In this document: piece by piece, positions 52,547-62,600 of the stretch
Layout of the letters: each line of letters begins with the position of its first letter
Position numbering within the stretch: the stretch's first letter is position 1
Origin: Atrichornis clamosus
Lineage: Eukaryota > Chordata > Aves > Passeriformes > Menuridae
Length of the DNA: 64,000 nt
Assembly (NCBI GenBank): GCA_013400975.1
Contig: WBMZ01002995.1
Coordinates: forward strand, 62,001-126,000
Direction: 5' to 3'
Translations under genes and position numbers: made by a program
The notes under the pieces: model-generated
Told to the model about the DNA's origin: nothing
The model's input: only the letters and a program-made list of their open reading frames with translations
Databases searched by the model: none

Positions 52547-52583
52547 GGCTACGGGGAGCTGGCTACGGGGAGCTGGCTGCGGG
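52547..52583. repeat. 14-bp GC-rich tandem repeat upstream of TFPI2
   Basis: The unit ggctacggggagct occurs twice in a row (52547-52560 and 52561-52574), followed by a partial third copy with one change (ggctgcggg). It lies at the outer edge of the TFPI2 CpG island. Confidence 0.8.
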
Positions 52584-52600
52584 CACATCCTCACATTACG

Positions 52601-55440
52601 GGATGATGCTCCAAGAGCATTTCCTGTTAATCACGACGAAATCTGGGATGGGTCACTTAGCGAAAGCCCCCACTCTGTCCCCCTCGTCGTCCTCACCCCC
52701 CTGAGGCTGCTCCCTATTCGGAGCCTCCGGGTAGAGGGCGGTGGGACACCGAAAATCAAACTCTGAGCCTGCAGCAGGTCCCGATCCAGCCGGATCGCGT
52801 ACACGCTGCTTTAGCGAGTGCCACCGAGACAAACGCCCAGCTTTACCTTAATACTATTGTGTAAAACGCTGATGAATTTAAGAAAACCGAGGAGGCATCG
52901 TCAGAGGGCTTGGACCGGGGAAACCCGAGGGGCCGAATGGATGACATCTCTGGCCAGTACAAAGAGAGACGGACTTCAGGAAATATCATGATCTGGCTTA
53001 TTTTGCAGATTTTAACCCCACCAGGCAATGCGGTGTGATCTGAGGGGAGGAGGGGGTGAGCAGCGAACAGCATACTTTCCCTCTCTAATCTGTTAGAGAT
53101 ATTACATTAATTAGTGTTTACTCCAGATTGAATACAGTAAGAGAGATAAGAGTGGGCTGCAAATTAGGTGTGCTCTCCACAATAACAAACTAATCTGATC
53201 TCCTATTGTTCTTCTCTGCTCCTTTTACAGCAATGATGTTGGGCACCAATCCTGCAGGCTGGCGCTGCCCTCGATGGGTTGCGATACAGGGCCCTGGAAA
53301 TCTGTGGCCTGCAGGAAAGGAGCTGCTATACGGGCTGTAGGGAGGAGGAACTTCATAGCACCCCGATTATTTGAATTTACTTTCTCTCCATGGTTTCTCT
53401 GCTTTACTTTTATCATGGATGATTACAACCTAGTTTTCTGACATCATTTCATTTTTCATAAAGGCAAGAAAGGAGCAGATTTAATCCCTACCCCACCTAC
53501 GTGAGTTCTGAAAGGATATGAATGGCACCTCTTTCCCTTCTTTTTCAGAACTGTTCCTTTTTTCAGAATCTTCAGTTGCTAAAGGATAAGTGGATGCTTT
53601 AGTGGCAAGAAAATAAACCCTGGTGCAGTTTGAGTCATCACCATGGGACATATCTGCAATGCTTTGGAATCTTATAGCTACCATTTTTATTAACAGGTGT
53701 CCTCATTTTTAGGGATTTTGGTCACCTTACTAGGCAGAGTAACTACATTAAAGCTTATGTCCCCCTGGTAGGATAAAACAGACAAACAAAAAACCCCATA
53801 CATTTTCTCTTTTCAGAAGAAAGCAAGAGGTCGTCTTTCTAATACTGGGAAACTCTCAAGTGATTTTAATATGATGTTCTTTAACATGATGTCCTAGACT
53901 GATATCCTTTAGTTTGCATCATATTCTTTGGAATTGCAAAGAAATTAATTGAAATACCACTTCAAACAATAGCAGCAATGTAAATGCTGTAATGCAAAAA
54001 CCATTTTCAATATTTTCCATTTCCTCTGTGCACACACAATACAAATCAAAGTGTGAGTTAAAGCCACTTATCCTTCAATGTTGCTATTCAGCTTCTCCTT
54101 TGCTGTAACTTAGATCAGGTAAATATCTGTAAAAATATATGAACTACAGTAAAAGTTAACACGGTAAGTGGTAGAAAGTCCAGACTGCTATCAACAGAGC
54201 TAGTCTTGTCAGCAGACAGCTCAGTGCAGGCTTTCCACTACAGAGCTATGGATACCAAGTTCTTCCCACCCTAACCATGTCAATGGTGTGTCAGAGCCCA
54301 CCCTCAGCTCACTCCCGCACCCGATGCCTGCCACCACCACATCACATGCTCTCTGCACCTCCACACCGCAATGTTTCTGCTCCCACCAAGAGCCCTGGCT
54401 CCTCTAAGACTCTGGCCAGCCAGCTCCTTCCACTTGTGTTGACTGACCCAGCAGCAGCAGCTGGGGGGTTTGGGATGCAGCTGTCAGTGTAGATCAGGGG
54501 GGTGTAGAAATTGCATACCAACAGCTGGGAAGGGCGACATAATAGCCAGAGGGAGAGAAGCTGATTTTAGTGAACTAAATACAAACCCCAAGAGTACTTA
54601 TAGGAGCAGCACTGGAGAAGAAAGATGTAAATCTTACATGCTGCTGACAGCTGCTTTCATCTGGTGAGTGGGGAGAGGAGGAGAAAGGAGTGTGTTTAAT
54701 GGGGAAAAAACAGAGGTAGAAAGAGGGAGGGGGCCCTATGAGGGCCTTTGAAGTGACAGATCACAGAAGGACTAGAAGCTCATTTTAATGGCCTGCAGCT
54801 ATGTTCAGTCTAAAGGGTCCTGAATTCTGCCTCCATTGGTATTGTAGGAAAGAGCTGCTACGATGAGAGATGCTAGATGCTGTTCAAACATGCATGGAGG
54901 GAGCACCCTTTTCCAAAGAGCATAGTGCCCTGTTTGGGATCTAGACCCCAAAACTCTATGCAACCAGAAGAGAATTTCATAGCTGCTTCTTGTATCTTCT
55001 GAATCCATCGCTTCTCTGTAAATGGAGTACTCCACCCTCAACACCTGTCATAATGCCATGATTCCAGAGACCCTTGGTGCAAACTAGGCACAATAACCCT
55101 CTTATGCAGAGTTCCAATTCTGCTTTGCAGACATACCTACCAAAAAGTTATGTTTGGCATTGATGGGCTGATCACCTGTGCGGCACTTAACACGGGACTG
55201 GTTCCCTCCCCTCTCTACCTCTTAGTCCAGTTCATTTGTAGTTGTAACACACAAGTATCGAGGAATGCACATGCACACCACCTGCTTCTGCCTTAGCTGC
55301 TGGGCCGAAGAACACAGAGCCCAAGGGTGCTGGTGGCACAGAGCATGAATCATTGCGATGGCCGAAGGTGGAGGAGATGAAGAAGTTGTAGGGGAGAAAG
55401 ATCTCACTAGTGGGCCAAAACTGCCTGCCGACCTCGCTAC
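52601..55440. other. Intergenic region between TFPI2 and GNG11
   Basis: About 2.8 kb between the two divergent promoters. In human, GNGT1 maps between TFPI2 and GNG11, but no exon with the G-gamma signatures (KDKLKMEV, or GEDPLVKG and NPFKE) was found here. The remaining sequence is AT-rich with no recognised repeat. Short open frames around 54.3, 54.8 and 55.2-55.6 kb have no family resemblance. Confidence 0.6.
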
Positions 55441-55692
55441 GTTTGCCCCGCACTGCTGTTGTAGAGGGAGAGGCCGGAGAGGTCTGCACAGGAGGGTCCT
55501 CCAGCTCCCGGCTCCTGCCTCCGGTGCTGCGAGGGGTCTGAGCGATGCGGCAGCAGGGCTGAGAGCCCTGCTCGGGGGCCGCGCCGAGACGGCCGGACCT
55601 TCCTGTGCAGCCAGGGCCCGTGTCAACGCCCCGGCAGCGGGGCCGGGCCAGGCAGCGGGCTCTAATCCGGTTAGGGGGGATTAGCGTGCAGG

Positions 55693-55698
55693 TTTAAA
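55693..55698 (+). promoter_or_regulatory. GNG11: TATA-like element of GNG11
   Basis: The motif tttaaa in a GC-rich setting lies about 228 bp upstream of the GNG11 ATG. It would place the transcription start near 55725. Confidence 0.45.
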
Positions 55699-55784
55699 GG
55701 CCGGAGCGGCGCGGGGAAGGGGTGCAGGCGCGCCGGAGAGGAAGCGGCCGCCGCCGAGCAGCGGGGCAACTCGGACGGCAGCGT

Positions 55785-55912
55785 GTGAGTGAGCCCGGGG
55801 GCGGGCCGGGGGCGGCCGTCCCACCGCCCAGCCACCGCCCGGGGGCTCTGGCCCCGGCGCCCTCGCTGCCCAAACGTAACCTTTTGTCCTCACTCCCTGC
55901 GCGCTTTGATAG
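55785..55912 (+). other. GNG11: Possible small intron in GNG11 5' UTR
   Basis: A strong donor (gtgagt at 55785-55790) and an acceptor after a pyrimidine-rich stretch (ag at 55911-55912, or the alternative at 55916-55917) would remove about 130 bp just before the start codon. Introns near the start codon are common in G-gamma genes. No transcript evidence is available, so this is an inference from splice motifs. Confidence 0.45.
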
Positions 55913-55920
55913 TGTAGACC

Positions 55921-56016
55921 ATGCCAGCCATCAACATCGAGGATCTGAGTGAGAAGGACAAACTGAAAATGGAAGTGGAGCAGCTCCGGAAAGAAGTGAA
56001 GTTGGAAAGGCAGCCG
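55921..56016 (+). CDS. GNG11: GNG11 coding exon 1
   Basis: The exon encodes residues 1-32, the N-terminal part of the coiled-coil with G-beta. It ends CAGCCG|GTGAGC in phase 0, the same place as in other members of the GNGT1/GNG11 group. Confidence 0.94.
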
Positions 56017-57192
56017 GTGAGCGGGCGCGGAGAAGGGGCCCGAAGCTGCCCGGCGGGCGGCAGGATCGTGTCTGGAGTGGGGAGCAGCCCGTTCCTCCCT
56101 GGCGGGGGTGCGGGGGTTCATGCGGCGGCCAGGGGCACGTCGGGCGGACGGCGGGGCCGGGCGCGGCAGGGGCGGTGGGGCCGTGGGAGGCACCCGTCCG
56201 TAGAGCCTCGGCTGTTTCGGGACGACCGCGGTTTGCACGGACGGGTCCTGTCACCCATTTTGGGTCAGGAGCCGAGGACGGCGCTGTTGACATAACACCG
56301 CGTAGGAGCGCCGGTCCTTCCCGGGGATGACTGTGGAGCGGCTGGGAAGGAGCGCACCCGCCCCCGGGATAAAGCGCCCCGAGGGACTGGCACGGGCCCG
56401 CCGGCCGCGGCTGTTCCCGGTGCATTTGTCACCCGTTAGCTTCCCCTCCCCGTGAGTCCTTGGCGCCCAAGGCCGGCACAAGGCAGCCCTGCCAGGCGAG
56501 GGAGGAGCCCGTCCCGCTGCCTCCTCTGTAGATAGAACGCACTGGGACCAGCTGGTGCCAGCGGAGGGGTGGTGTGCGGTGCGAAGCTCTGTCGCCGCAC
56601 CGCTCCCTGCCCCGGCCCGTAGCTCCGCGCTCCCCGTGCTGGGCAGTGCCCGGGCGGAGGGCAGGCGCCTAAGGGCTGCCGGTGCCGAGCCGTGACTCAC
56701 CCGGCCTTGTTCCACAGAAACATTTAGACATTTACACTGATTGTTCTTTTCCACACCTACTTTCCAGTTAAATGCTTATGTGTTTGCACATTTTCTATAG
56801 ATGAAAGACAAGCAGAACTGATCTTACTCCACGATGAAACTATTATTTTTTTGTCCATTTAAAAAAAATTTTGCATGCCAGCGGAAGCAAACTACACTTA
56901 AAGAAACTCTTCTAGTTAGAACTAAAAATAAATTTTTATGTGGGAATCAGTGGCATATGTCACGTTAATTATGTTGCAAGTCTAAGTGTTTAGCCCAGAA
57001 AATAAGAATGCCAGAGTTTTAGCTGTGAGTTAGGTATCAGTTATTGTAGATGTTATTGTATAGTCCAAAGCTCCAGCAGTATTGTGGGGTTGACATCCAA
57101 TACTGTAGATATCTATATCATCCTTCAGAGAATTCTCAGACAACTGAAATACACTCTGCAGGATGTAAAAGTTTAATAATAATAATAATAAN

Positions 57193-57225
<33 letters not shown>

Positions 57226-59055
57226 TTTAAATACTTGTCTATATTTTCAGAATAAACCAAAAGCCTGATCACTTTAGGGAAATGGATATTTTCAATTTAC
57301 CTGTAGTAAAGCACAGACAGCATTCTCAATTTCACCAGTGCCTTGTAACAGAAGTTTCACTGTGAGAATGAAATCTGTGTTGTAGTTGCCACAGTCCCCT
57401 GGTACCTGTCTGGGTATTAGAGGGACAGGGACATGCAGAAACCACGTTTCTGTTGTTACTAAATGTAAAAACTTCAGCCAAAGTTTTCTTGACCACTCCT
57501 ATACCTTTACAACACAAAAGGGAAGTGTCCTTTGGAATAATTTTTTGAATGAATAAACATTTCTAAATGTGTATTTACGCATGCTTTTTTTCTTATAAGT
57601 TAGAATCCTGGCCGTGCTGACTGAAGTAAAACAAACCCTGGTCCTGCATATACTTTGGCATGCAACTTTACTATGGTGTAAGGTGCCTCAATTTGAATGA
57701 ACAAAGTTTGCAAGGCACAGAAGGGCAAGACATAATGGGGTTTGTAGGTCCAACGTCTTTGCTCTGAGGCAGCTAGATCTTATTTTATGCACTGTTTAAT
57801 TGGGAATTAACTCTGTTCTTTCTGATGGCTTGAAGCTTAATTTTGCACAGGCCATGCTCTGTTGTCTGTGATACAGCAGGTAAATTCATTGGTTCTCTTG
57901 TTATAGTTTTACCTATGAAGTAAAATATAATTAACAAAGGAGGCAAGGGGACTTAAATTTGAAATCCTAATCATCTAGTAGCTTGGCCAACAGCTGGTTC
58001 CTGCTGTTGACTCTGCACAGCTGTGCTGCTGCAGGGACTGGGGGTAGGAAGGGAGGAGGTGGGGACAGAGCAGGAGTGTGGCCTCAGGCATGTCAGGTAT
58101 TCGAGCATCTAAGGACAGTTTCTGCTGACACAGGAAAGCAAGAGATGTGGGCACAAGGAACCTCGGGAGCCCGTGAGGTTCACTTGTGCACTTTCAGACG
58201 CCACAGATGCTGTTAGCACACGTGCTGCATGTGCTCCTCCTTCAGTGAACAGAAACTAAAGACATTTCTCCAAAGGAGGGGTCTGTGGAGGCTTTCCTAC
58301 ATCAGTGCTAGTTTGCTATGAATGCCCTGGGAAGTGTTATGTATATTATGGTCTCTCATAACACAATAGGTTGTTTTATAAACCATTGTTCAAAATAACC
58401 CCAGGTAACCTGTTAATAAATTGTCTGTCCTAGTTAAACTCTCATTCAAAATGCACTGTTGTTATAGTAGAACTGCAAAATGAGAATTTGTGTTACCACA
58501 GAAAAATCATTGCTGAACGTTTTATTTGGGAAAAATACATAAAGCCATAAATACTTTGAAGTTGAATTGAAAGTTACTGACTCTGAAACCATTGACCACA
58601 AGTCATCCTGATGCTGAGGGAGAGTGTGATCCACAGCTTAATAAAACTAGATTGGCTAATGATGAAGAATGCAGGTTTAACTATGCAGTAATTGCTGTTC
58701 GGAGTGGCATTTACATTCCCAGAGATACTCACATGTTCTGTCAATATCGGGCTGTGAAGAGTGAGTAAGGAAGGTGAGTGGGCATGTGCTTAGTGCTATC
58801 TCTGTGGTCAGATATTTTATGCTTGGCGGGAAGGTGAATGAGAGAAAGGATGTGATTTCACGGGTCTCCTCCTCTGATGTACATTTTCCACGGCGATAAC
58901 GCAGCCGCTACTGTGTCCTTTCTCTCGAGGTGTCCAAATGCTCTGAAGAGATCAAGAACTACATCGAGGAGCGGTCGGGCGAGGACCCGCTGGTGAAGGG
59001 GGTTCCTGAGGACAAGAACCCGTTCAAGGAGAAGGGAGGCTGTGTCATCGCTTAG
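55921..59055 (+). CDS. GNG11: G-protein gamma-11 subunit, two coding exons
   Basis: GNG11 encodes a heterotrimeric G-protein gamma subunit that pairs with G-beta at the inner face of the plasma membrane and passes receptor signals. Exon 1 (55921-56016, 32 codons) and exon 2 (58930-59055, 41 codons and TAG) join in phase 0 to give 73 residues, the human length. The N-terminal helix contains EKDKLKMEVEQLRKEVKLER. Exon 2 carries VSKCSEEIKNYIEERSGED, then PLVKG, and the NPFKEKGG motif. The C-terminal CVIA (Cys70) is a CaaX box whose final Ala suggests farnesylation, as for GNG11 and GNGT1 and unlike most gammas. FKEKGG and SEEIKNY match GNG11; GNGT1 has FKELKGG. The first residues (INIEDLSEKDK) resemble GNGT1, but the close pairing with TFPI2 fits GNG11. 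The ATG lies in ACCATGC. The gene appears intact. Confidence 0.95.
56017..58929 (+). other. GNG11: GNG11 intron
   Basis: The intron is 2.9 kb. The first 0.7 kb is part of the promoter CpG island. Near 57.17-57.23 kb it contains a (TAA)n microsatellite with one unresolved base. The end is TTTCTCTCGAG with a clear pyrimidine tract. No further exon was seen. Confidence 0.85.
57174..57226. repeat. (TAA)n microsatellite containing an unresolved base
   Basis: About seventeen TAA units are interrupted at 57192 by n. The ambiguity probably reflects uncertain repeat length or a heterozygous site in the assembly. Frames across it translate to polyleucine or polyisoleucine and are meaningless. Confidence 0.9.
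58930..59055 (+). CDS. GNG11: GNG11 coding exon 2
   Basis: The exon encodes residues 33-73, including GEDPLVKG, PEDKNPFKEK, GGCVIA and TAG (59053-59055). It is too short to be found by long-frame searches. It lies at the start of a GC-rich block that seems to belong to the next gene's promoter. Confidence 0.95.
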   Translation: MSKCSEEIKNYIEERSGEDPLVKGVPEDKNPFKEKGGCVIA

Positions 59056-59345
59056 GAGAACGACCTCCGCGCCTGCCCCCGGAGCAGACGTTTTTCCTGT
59101 ACCCCTAGGGCGTCCCTAGTGTGTCCCCACCGCCACCGGTCCGTGTTGAACAAGTACAGGAGAGGAATTTTTTAAATTTTCTATGTCTCCTTACAAAAAT
59201 ACAGAAACCCGCGCGAAAGCTGCCGAGCCCCGCGCCGGCCGCTCGGCAGGACGGCTGTGCCCCGCTCCCCGGCGTGGCCGGTCCTGGCGCTGCGCGGGGC
59301 TCTCTCGCCACCCGCTTGTCGGTCGCTTCATGGCTGTTCATTGGC

Positions 59346-59351
59346 ATTAAA
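59346..59351 (+). promoter_or_regulatory. GNG11: GNG11 poly(A) signal (ATTAAA)
   Basis: The common variant signal attaaa lies 290 bp after the stop codon. Cleavage would fall near 59365-59380, giving a 3' UTR of about 0.3 kb. No AATAAA was seen nearer to the stop. Confidence 0.65.
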
Positions 59352-59507
59352 GAAACCCTGCCCGTAACCCGAGAGCTGCCGTGACTTTCTGCGGGAACGA
59401 AAGCAGCGGGAGGAGGGACGGGGCGGAGCAGGGGCTGCGGGGCGACCCGGGCTGGCTGGCCGGGTACGGCGGCTGCCCCGGCCTGTGCCGCTGGAGGGGG
59501 ACCGGCC

Positions 59508-59630
59508 ATGGCGCTGCGGGGCGGAGCGCGCTGGGCACGCCTGGGCTCGGCGCTGCGCGGCCGCAGCTCGGGGCCGCGGGACGGCGATGACACTCCCCAG
59601 CACCGCGACTTGCGGGAGGCCCTCCGGAAG
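59508..59630 (+). CDS. First coding exon of unidentified gene, perhaps acyl-CoA dehydrogenase-like
   Basis: An ATG in strong context (GGCCATGG, 59508) opens a 41-codon exon ending AAG|GTACCG in phase 0, inside a CpG island. The N-terminus is rich in Arg, Ala, Gly and Ser and nearly free of acids over the first 23 residues (MALRGGARWARLGSALRG), as in mitochondrial presequences. It ends HRDLREALRK, similar to the start of the mature part of some acyl-CoA dehydrogenases (H-x-x-L-R-x-x-L-R-K before an E-x-x-I-N-P helix). No second exon could be assigned with confidence in the remaining 4.4 kb, so the identity is tentative. Position, start context and donor make it likely that some gene begins here; the human neighbour BET1 does not match this sequence. 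Confidence 0.45.
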
Positions 59631-62600
59631 GTACCGAGCGGGGGACGGGGAGCGACCGGACCGCGGGACACCCGGTCGCGCCGCCCCGAGCGAACCAGGG
59701 CAAGGGCAGCGAGCCGTCGGAACGGCTCGGGGTGTACTTAAATAAGTAAACTTCCCCCTGCCAACGCCAGAAACGGAACCGTGTGCCCCTGCCTGTGACC
59801 CGCGGGCTGGCAGAGCCAGCAGAGCCCGCCGGGCACTGCGCCGTGCTAGAGGCGCACGTATGGACGCATAACGGGAGGCTCCAGCAAAACTAAATCATTA
59901 ATCAAGAGGAGGGGGCGCTTCTGGTAACGTAGCGTAAATTGAATGCCAAATGCCTATCTGCAAGTGACAGTAGTGCTGGCGAACTCTGTGTGTTCCCATC
60001 AGCCAGGTCAGTGTCACCTGTAGAACACCGTGGTGCGATTAAGAGCACCTACCAAAGCCATAGAATCGGCCGGTTTGGCCGTGGGGAGCCCTGGTGTGGT
60101 GCCCGCTGCGGGGCCGAGGCAGCGGTGAGTGAGAGACGTCCCCCTTGAAGTTATGAACCGCTGAGAAATGCGCTGAAGTTCAGTACCTGCTGCAAGGACT
60201 ACACAGCACTGTTGTGGCAACCACATAAGAACAAACCGTACAATGAGTTTAGAAGAAGGCCTTAAGGAATGTAAGGACTTGTCCCAGATTTGCCCATAGG
60301 CAAGTTGACAAGGTCTAGCTGGTAATACAGTGCTATGCTGTAGGTTTTTTTTTTAAACAATATGCTCTGGATTGCCAGATACTGACTTTTTAACAAGAGT
60401 TTTGAGCTGTGCTGTCCTATCTTTCATGGACGCTTTTAAAAATTACTTGCAGAATCTTTTATTTCCCTGGATAAACTTAACTTTTTCCAAATTTCACCTT
60501 TTCTCCAGTTCACTGTGGACAAAAGATAGTGGAGTAACTTCTGAGTCATGTGATGTTTACCTCTAGTTTGGTTTTTTTAGGCATTAACTTTCACAATTCC
60601 AGTGTTAAAATATCCCAAACCCAATTTAGTTAATCAGGGTTTTTATCACTAGAATGAGATCTGTTATCATTGAGCTTTAGGAATTGTGGGTTCATTTTCT
60701 GTTACAAAAAAGAAATCCAAGCAAGAAGGGAAAGAAATGCATGACCTGTCAGTTTCTTAGTAAATTAGTTTTGTGGGTCTAAATTCCTGGACTCTTTGCA
60801 AAGCAGAAGTAAAATGCCACAGAAAGAACTAGTAGAAGCAGCTGGAAATGAATCTTCCTCTCCCACCTGGCTTAACAGTCCAGAATTTTGTAGCTAATAT
60901 CTTTGTGTCAAATTTGTGCTGATCCTGTCTGGAATGAGCCTTCATACACCTATGTATATGAAGAGCTATCTGCCCAATGAATTTGTTCCCTGGCACACTG
61001 CTCCCTGTTACCTGCCAGAGCACTACAACTGCATTAGTAAAATATTAGTGTCCTGAAACACAGAGGACAAGGCCAGACCTTGTGAAGGCAGTGATCTGGA
61101 AGATTTTAAAAGTCCCGCTTCTTTGTCGTGGATAGGTTAAGGCACACATGGTTTTGTATCTCAAGTACTCACAGCTGTGTATTTATTGAGGAGTGACATG
61201 AAGGACGGGAAAAGTAGGTTTATTAGTATCTGCTGGTGTAGTGCTTGCTCTGCTGTGTGACACAATGCTTATTTTTTTTTACAAAAAGTAGCTCCTCCAT
61301 TGTTTTTATGCCCCTCTCCATGCCTGTTGAAGTGCAGATAACAGTATGCTGTATCTTGCTGGATTCAGTGCAGATGATTGCATCATGGGCTAACAGAGAA
61401 TGTGATGCTACATTTCTCACATAAAGCCCTGTGATTAATATATTGTAGAATAAATCGCAGTTGGCAATATAAACCTGATTTTTTCTTTGTCCTGTATTTT
61501 ACAAAATGCTTATGTGGCGTTTGTTTTAGATTTGATCTGATCATACTGGAAAAAAAGAAAAATCACTATGTCAAATCCAGTCTGATGTTCACCCAAAGCT
61601 TCTAGCAATCAGTGTTTGTTTTGGCTGAATTAAGCCTGTCCCCAATGACTTCAGGATAAACTGAAAAGTCTTTGGGAGAGAATAACCATTGAGTATCTGC
61701 AACACATTTTAAGTATACCTGTTATGTATTCTGGGGCACCCTTTCCACTAGCTAAATCCAGATGCAACTACCAGAGAAATCAGAGAAATGAGCGGTGCTC
61801 TTCCATGAGTGAGAACTGGTTTTTTTGTTTGTTTCCATTAGTTTTATTTTTTTAGTATATTAATTTAATGTACTTTAAATTATCTATAATTTCCCAATTG
61901 TTCTGAGCAGGATGAGGAAGAGACTCTTATAATTCCAGGGGGCTGTTTTTAGCAAGGGTATTGAAATAATCCTGTGAGTGGTTTCCTTTACAACTTTATA
62001 GGTCACCACCCTTCCTCTTGGAAACTGAAAACGTAACTTTTGCTTAACTTGTTGAACAATGCTTACAGTACACTGATATCCTACAGCTTGCTGCAGTAAT
62101 TAGTAAGACTGGTTTGAAGGAAAAAGATTTAACCTACTCTGTGTGTGTGTAACAGTATTCATATACATACAGAATGTATATGTGCTACATTTTCCTCTGG
62201 CATTAGTAAGTAAGAAGCCTTGGGAAATGGGGAAATTTGACATATATTTTGCTAGAGTTGCATGTAATATAAATGACGTTTCACTTTATGCTCAGTGGTA
62301 ACTGGGTCTAGTTACACTGTGTTGTGTGTCTGTAGGATGAGGATTTCAATCCCCATGACAATGAGACTCCACCAAAGGACACTGCTACTTTATTTGCCAC
62401 TTTTGGCTTGTATATCAGGAATTTTTGTTTATTAATATATGTATTTTTGCAAGAGTTAATGTCTCTTCATATTAGTGCATGCAGGATCTGAATTAAATAT
62501 TGACATTTGCTTTAACTTTCTAGTAAAATTTCTGTAAATTCTCTGTCAAAATAGTATGGTGCTTTCTGATTACCTGCAAAATACTGAAGGGTGACCACTA

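Larger units (their letters stand above)
51750..52600. promoter_or_regulatory. TFPI2: CpG island over TFPI2 promoter and first exons
   Basis: Sequence composition changes sharply from AT-rich to GC- and CpG-rich across this block, which covers TFPI2 exons 1 and 2 and about 390 bp upstream. CpG-island promoters at TFPI2 are well known in mammals, where methylation silences the gene. An NF-kB-like GGAAAACTCC lies at 52392-52401, about 180 bp upstream of the ATG, but it is only a motif match. Confidence 0.8.
55440..56700. promoter_or_regulatory. GNG11: CpG island at GNG11 promoter
   Basis: This GC- and CpG-rich block spans the GNG11 promoter, coding exon 1 and the first 0.7 kb of the intron. 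The many overlapping open frames here (up to 185 residues, both strands) result from few stop codons in GC-rich DNA and are not genes. Confidence 0.8.
59050..59760. promoter_or_regulatory. CpG island at the GNG11 end and next gene start
   Basis: This CpG-rich block covers the GNG11 3' UTR and the beginning of a second plus-strand gene at 59508. A CpG island at the 3' end of a short gene is best explained as the promoter of the following gene. Overlapping open frames on both strands (up to 188 residues) are GC artefacts. Confidence 0.75.

Noticed and set aside
55681..56754. Overlapping long frames on both strands (up to 185 residues) around GNG11 exon 1
   Set aside because: They are CpG-island artefacts with few stop codons; only the GNG11 frame shows a protein family.
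59105..59703. 188- and 118-residue minus-strand frames opposite the GNG11 3' UTR
   Set aside because: Arg/Pro/Ala-rich translations with no domain, open in several frames, in a CpG island.
60060..60125. Possible inverted CR1 tail (ccatagaatcggccggtttg)
   Set aside because: Only the catagaat start matches; the next bases diverge from CR1.
62337..62492. Candidate second exon of the gene at 59508, reading DEDFNPHDNE after a tag acceptor
   Set aside because: The likeness to an acyl-CoA dehydrogenase helix (x-x-D-I-N-P) covers only a few residues, the acceptor is poor, and the following residues do not fit.
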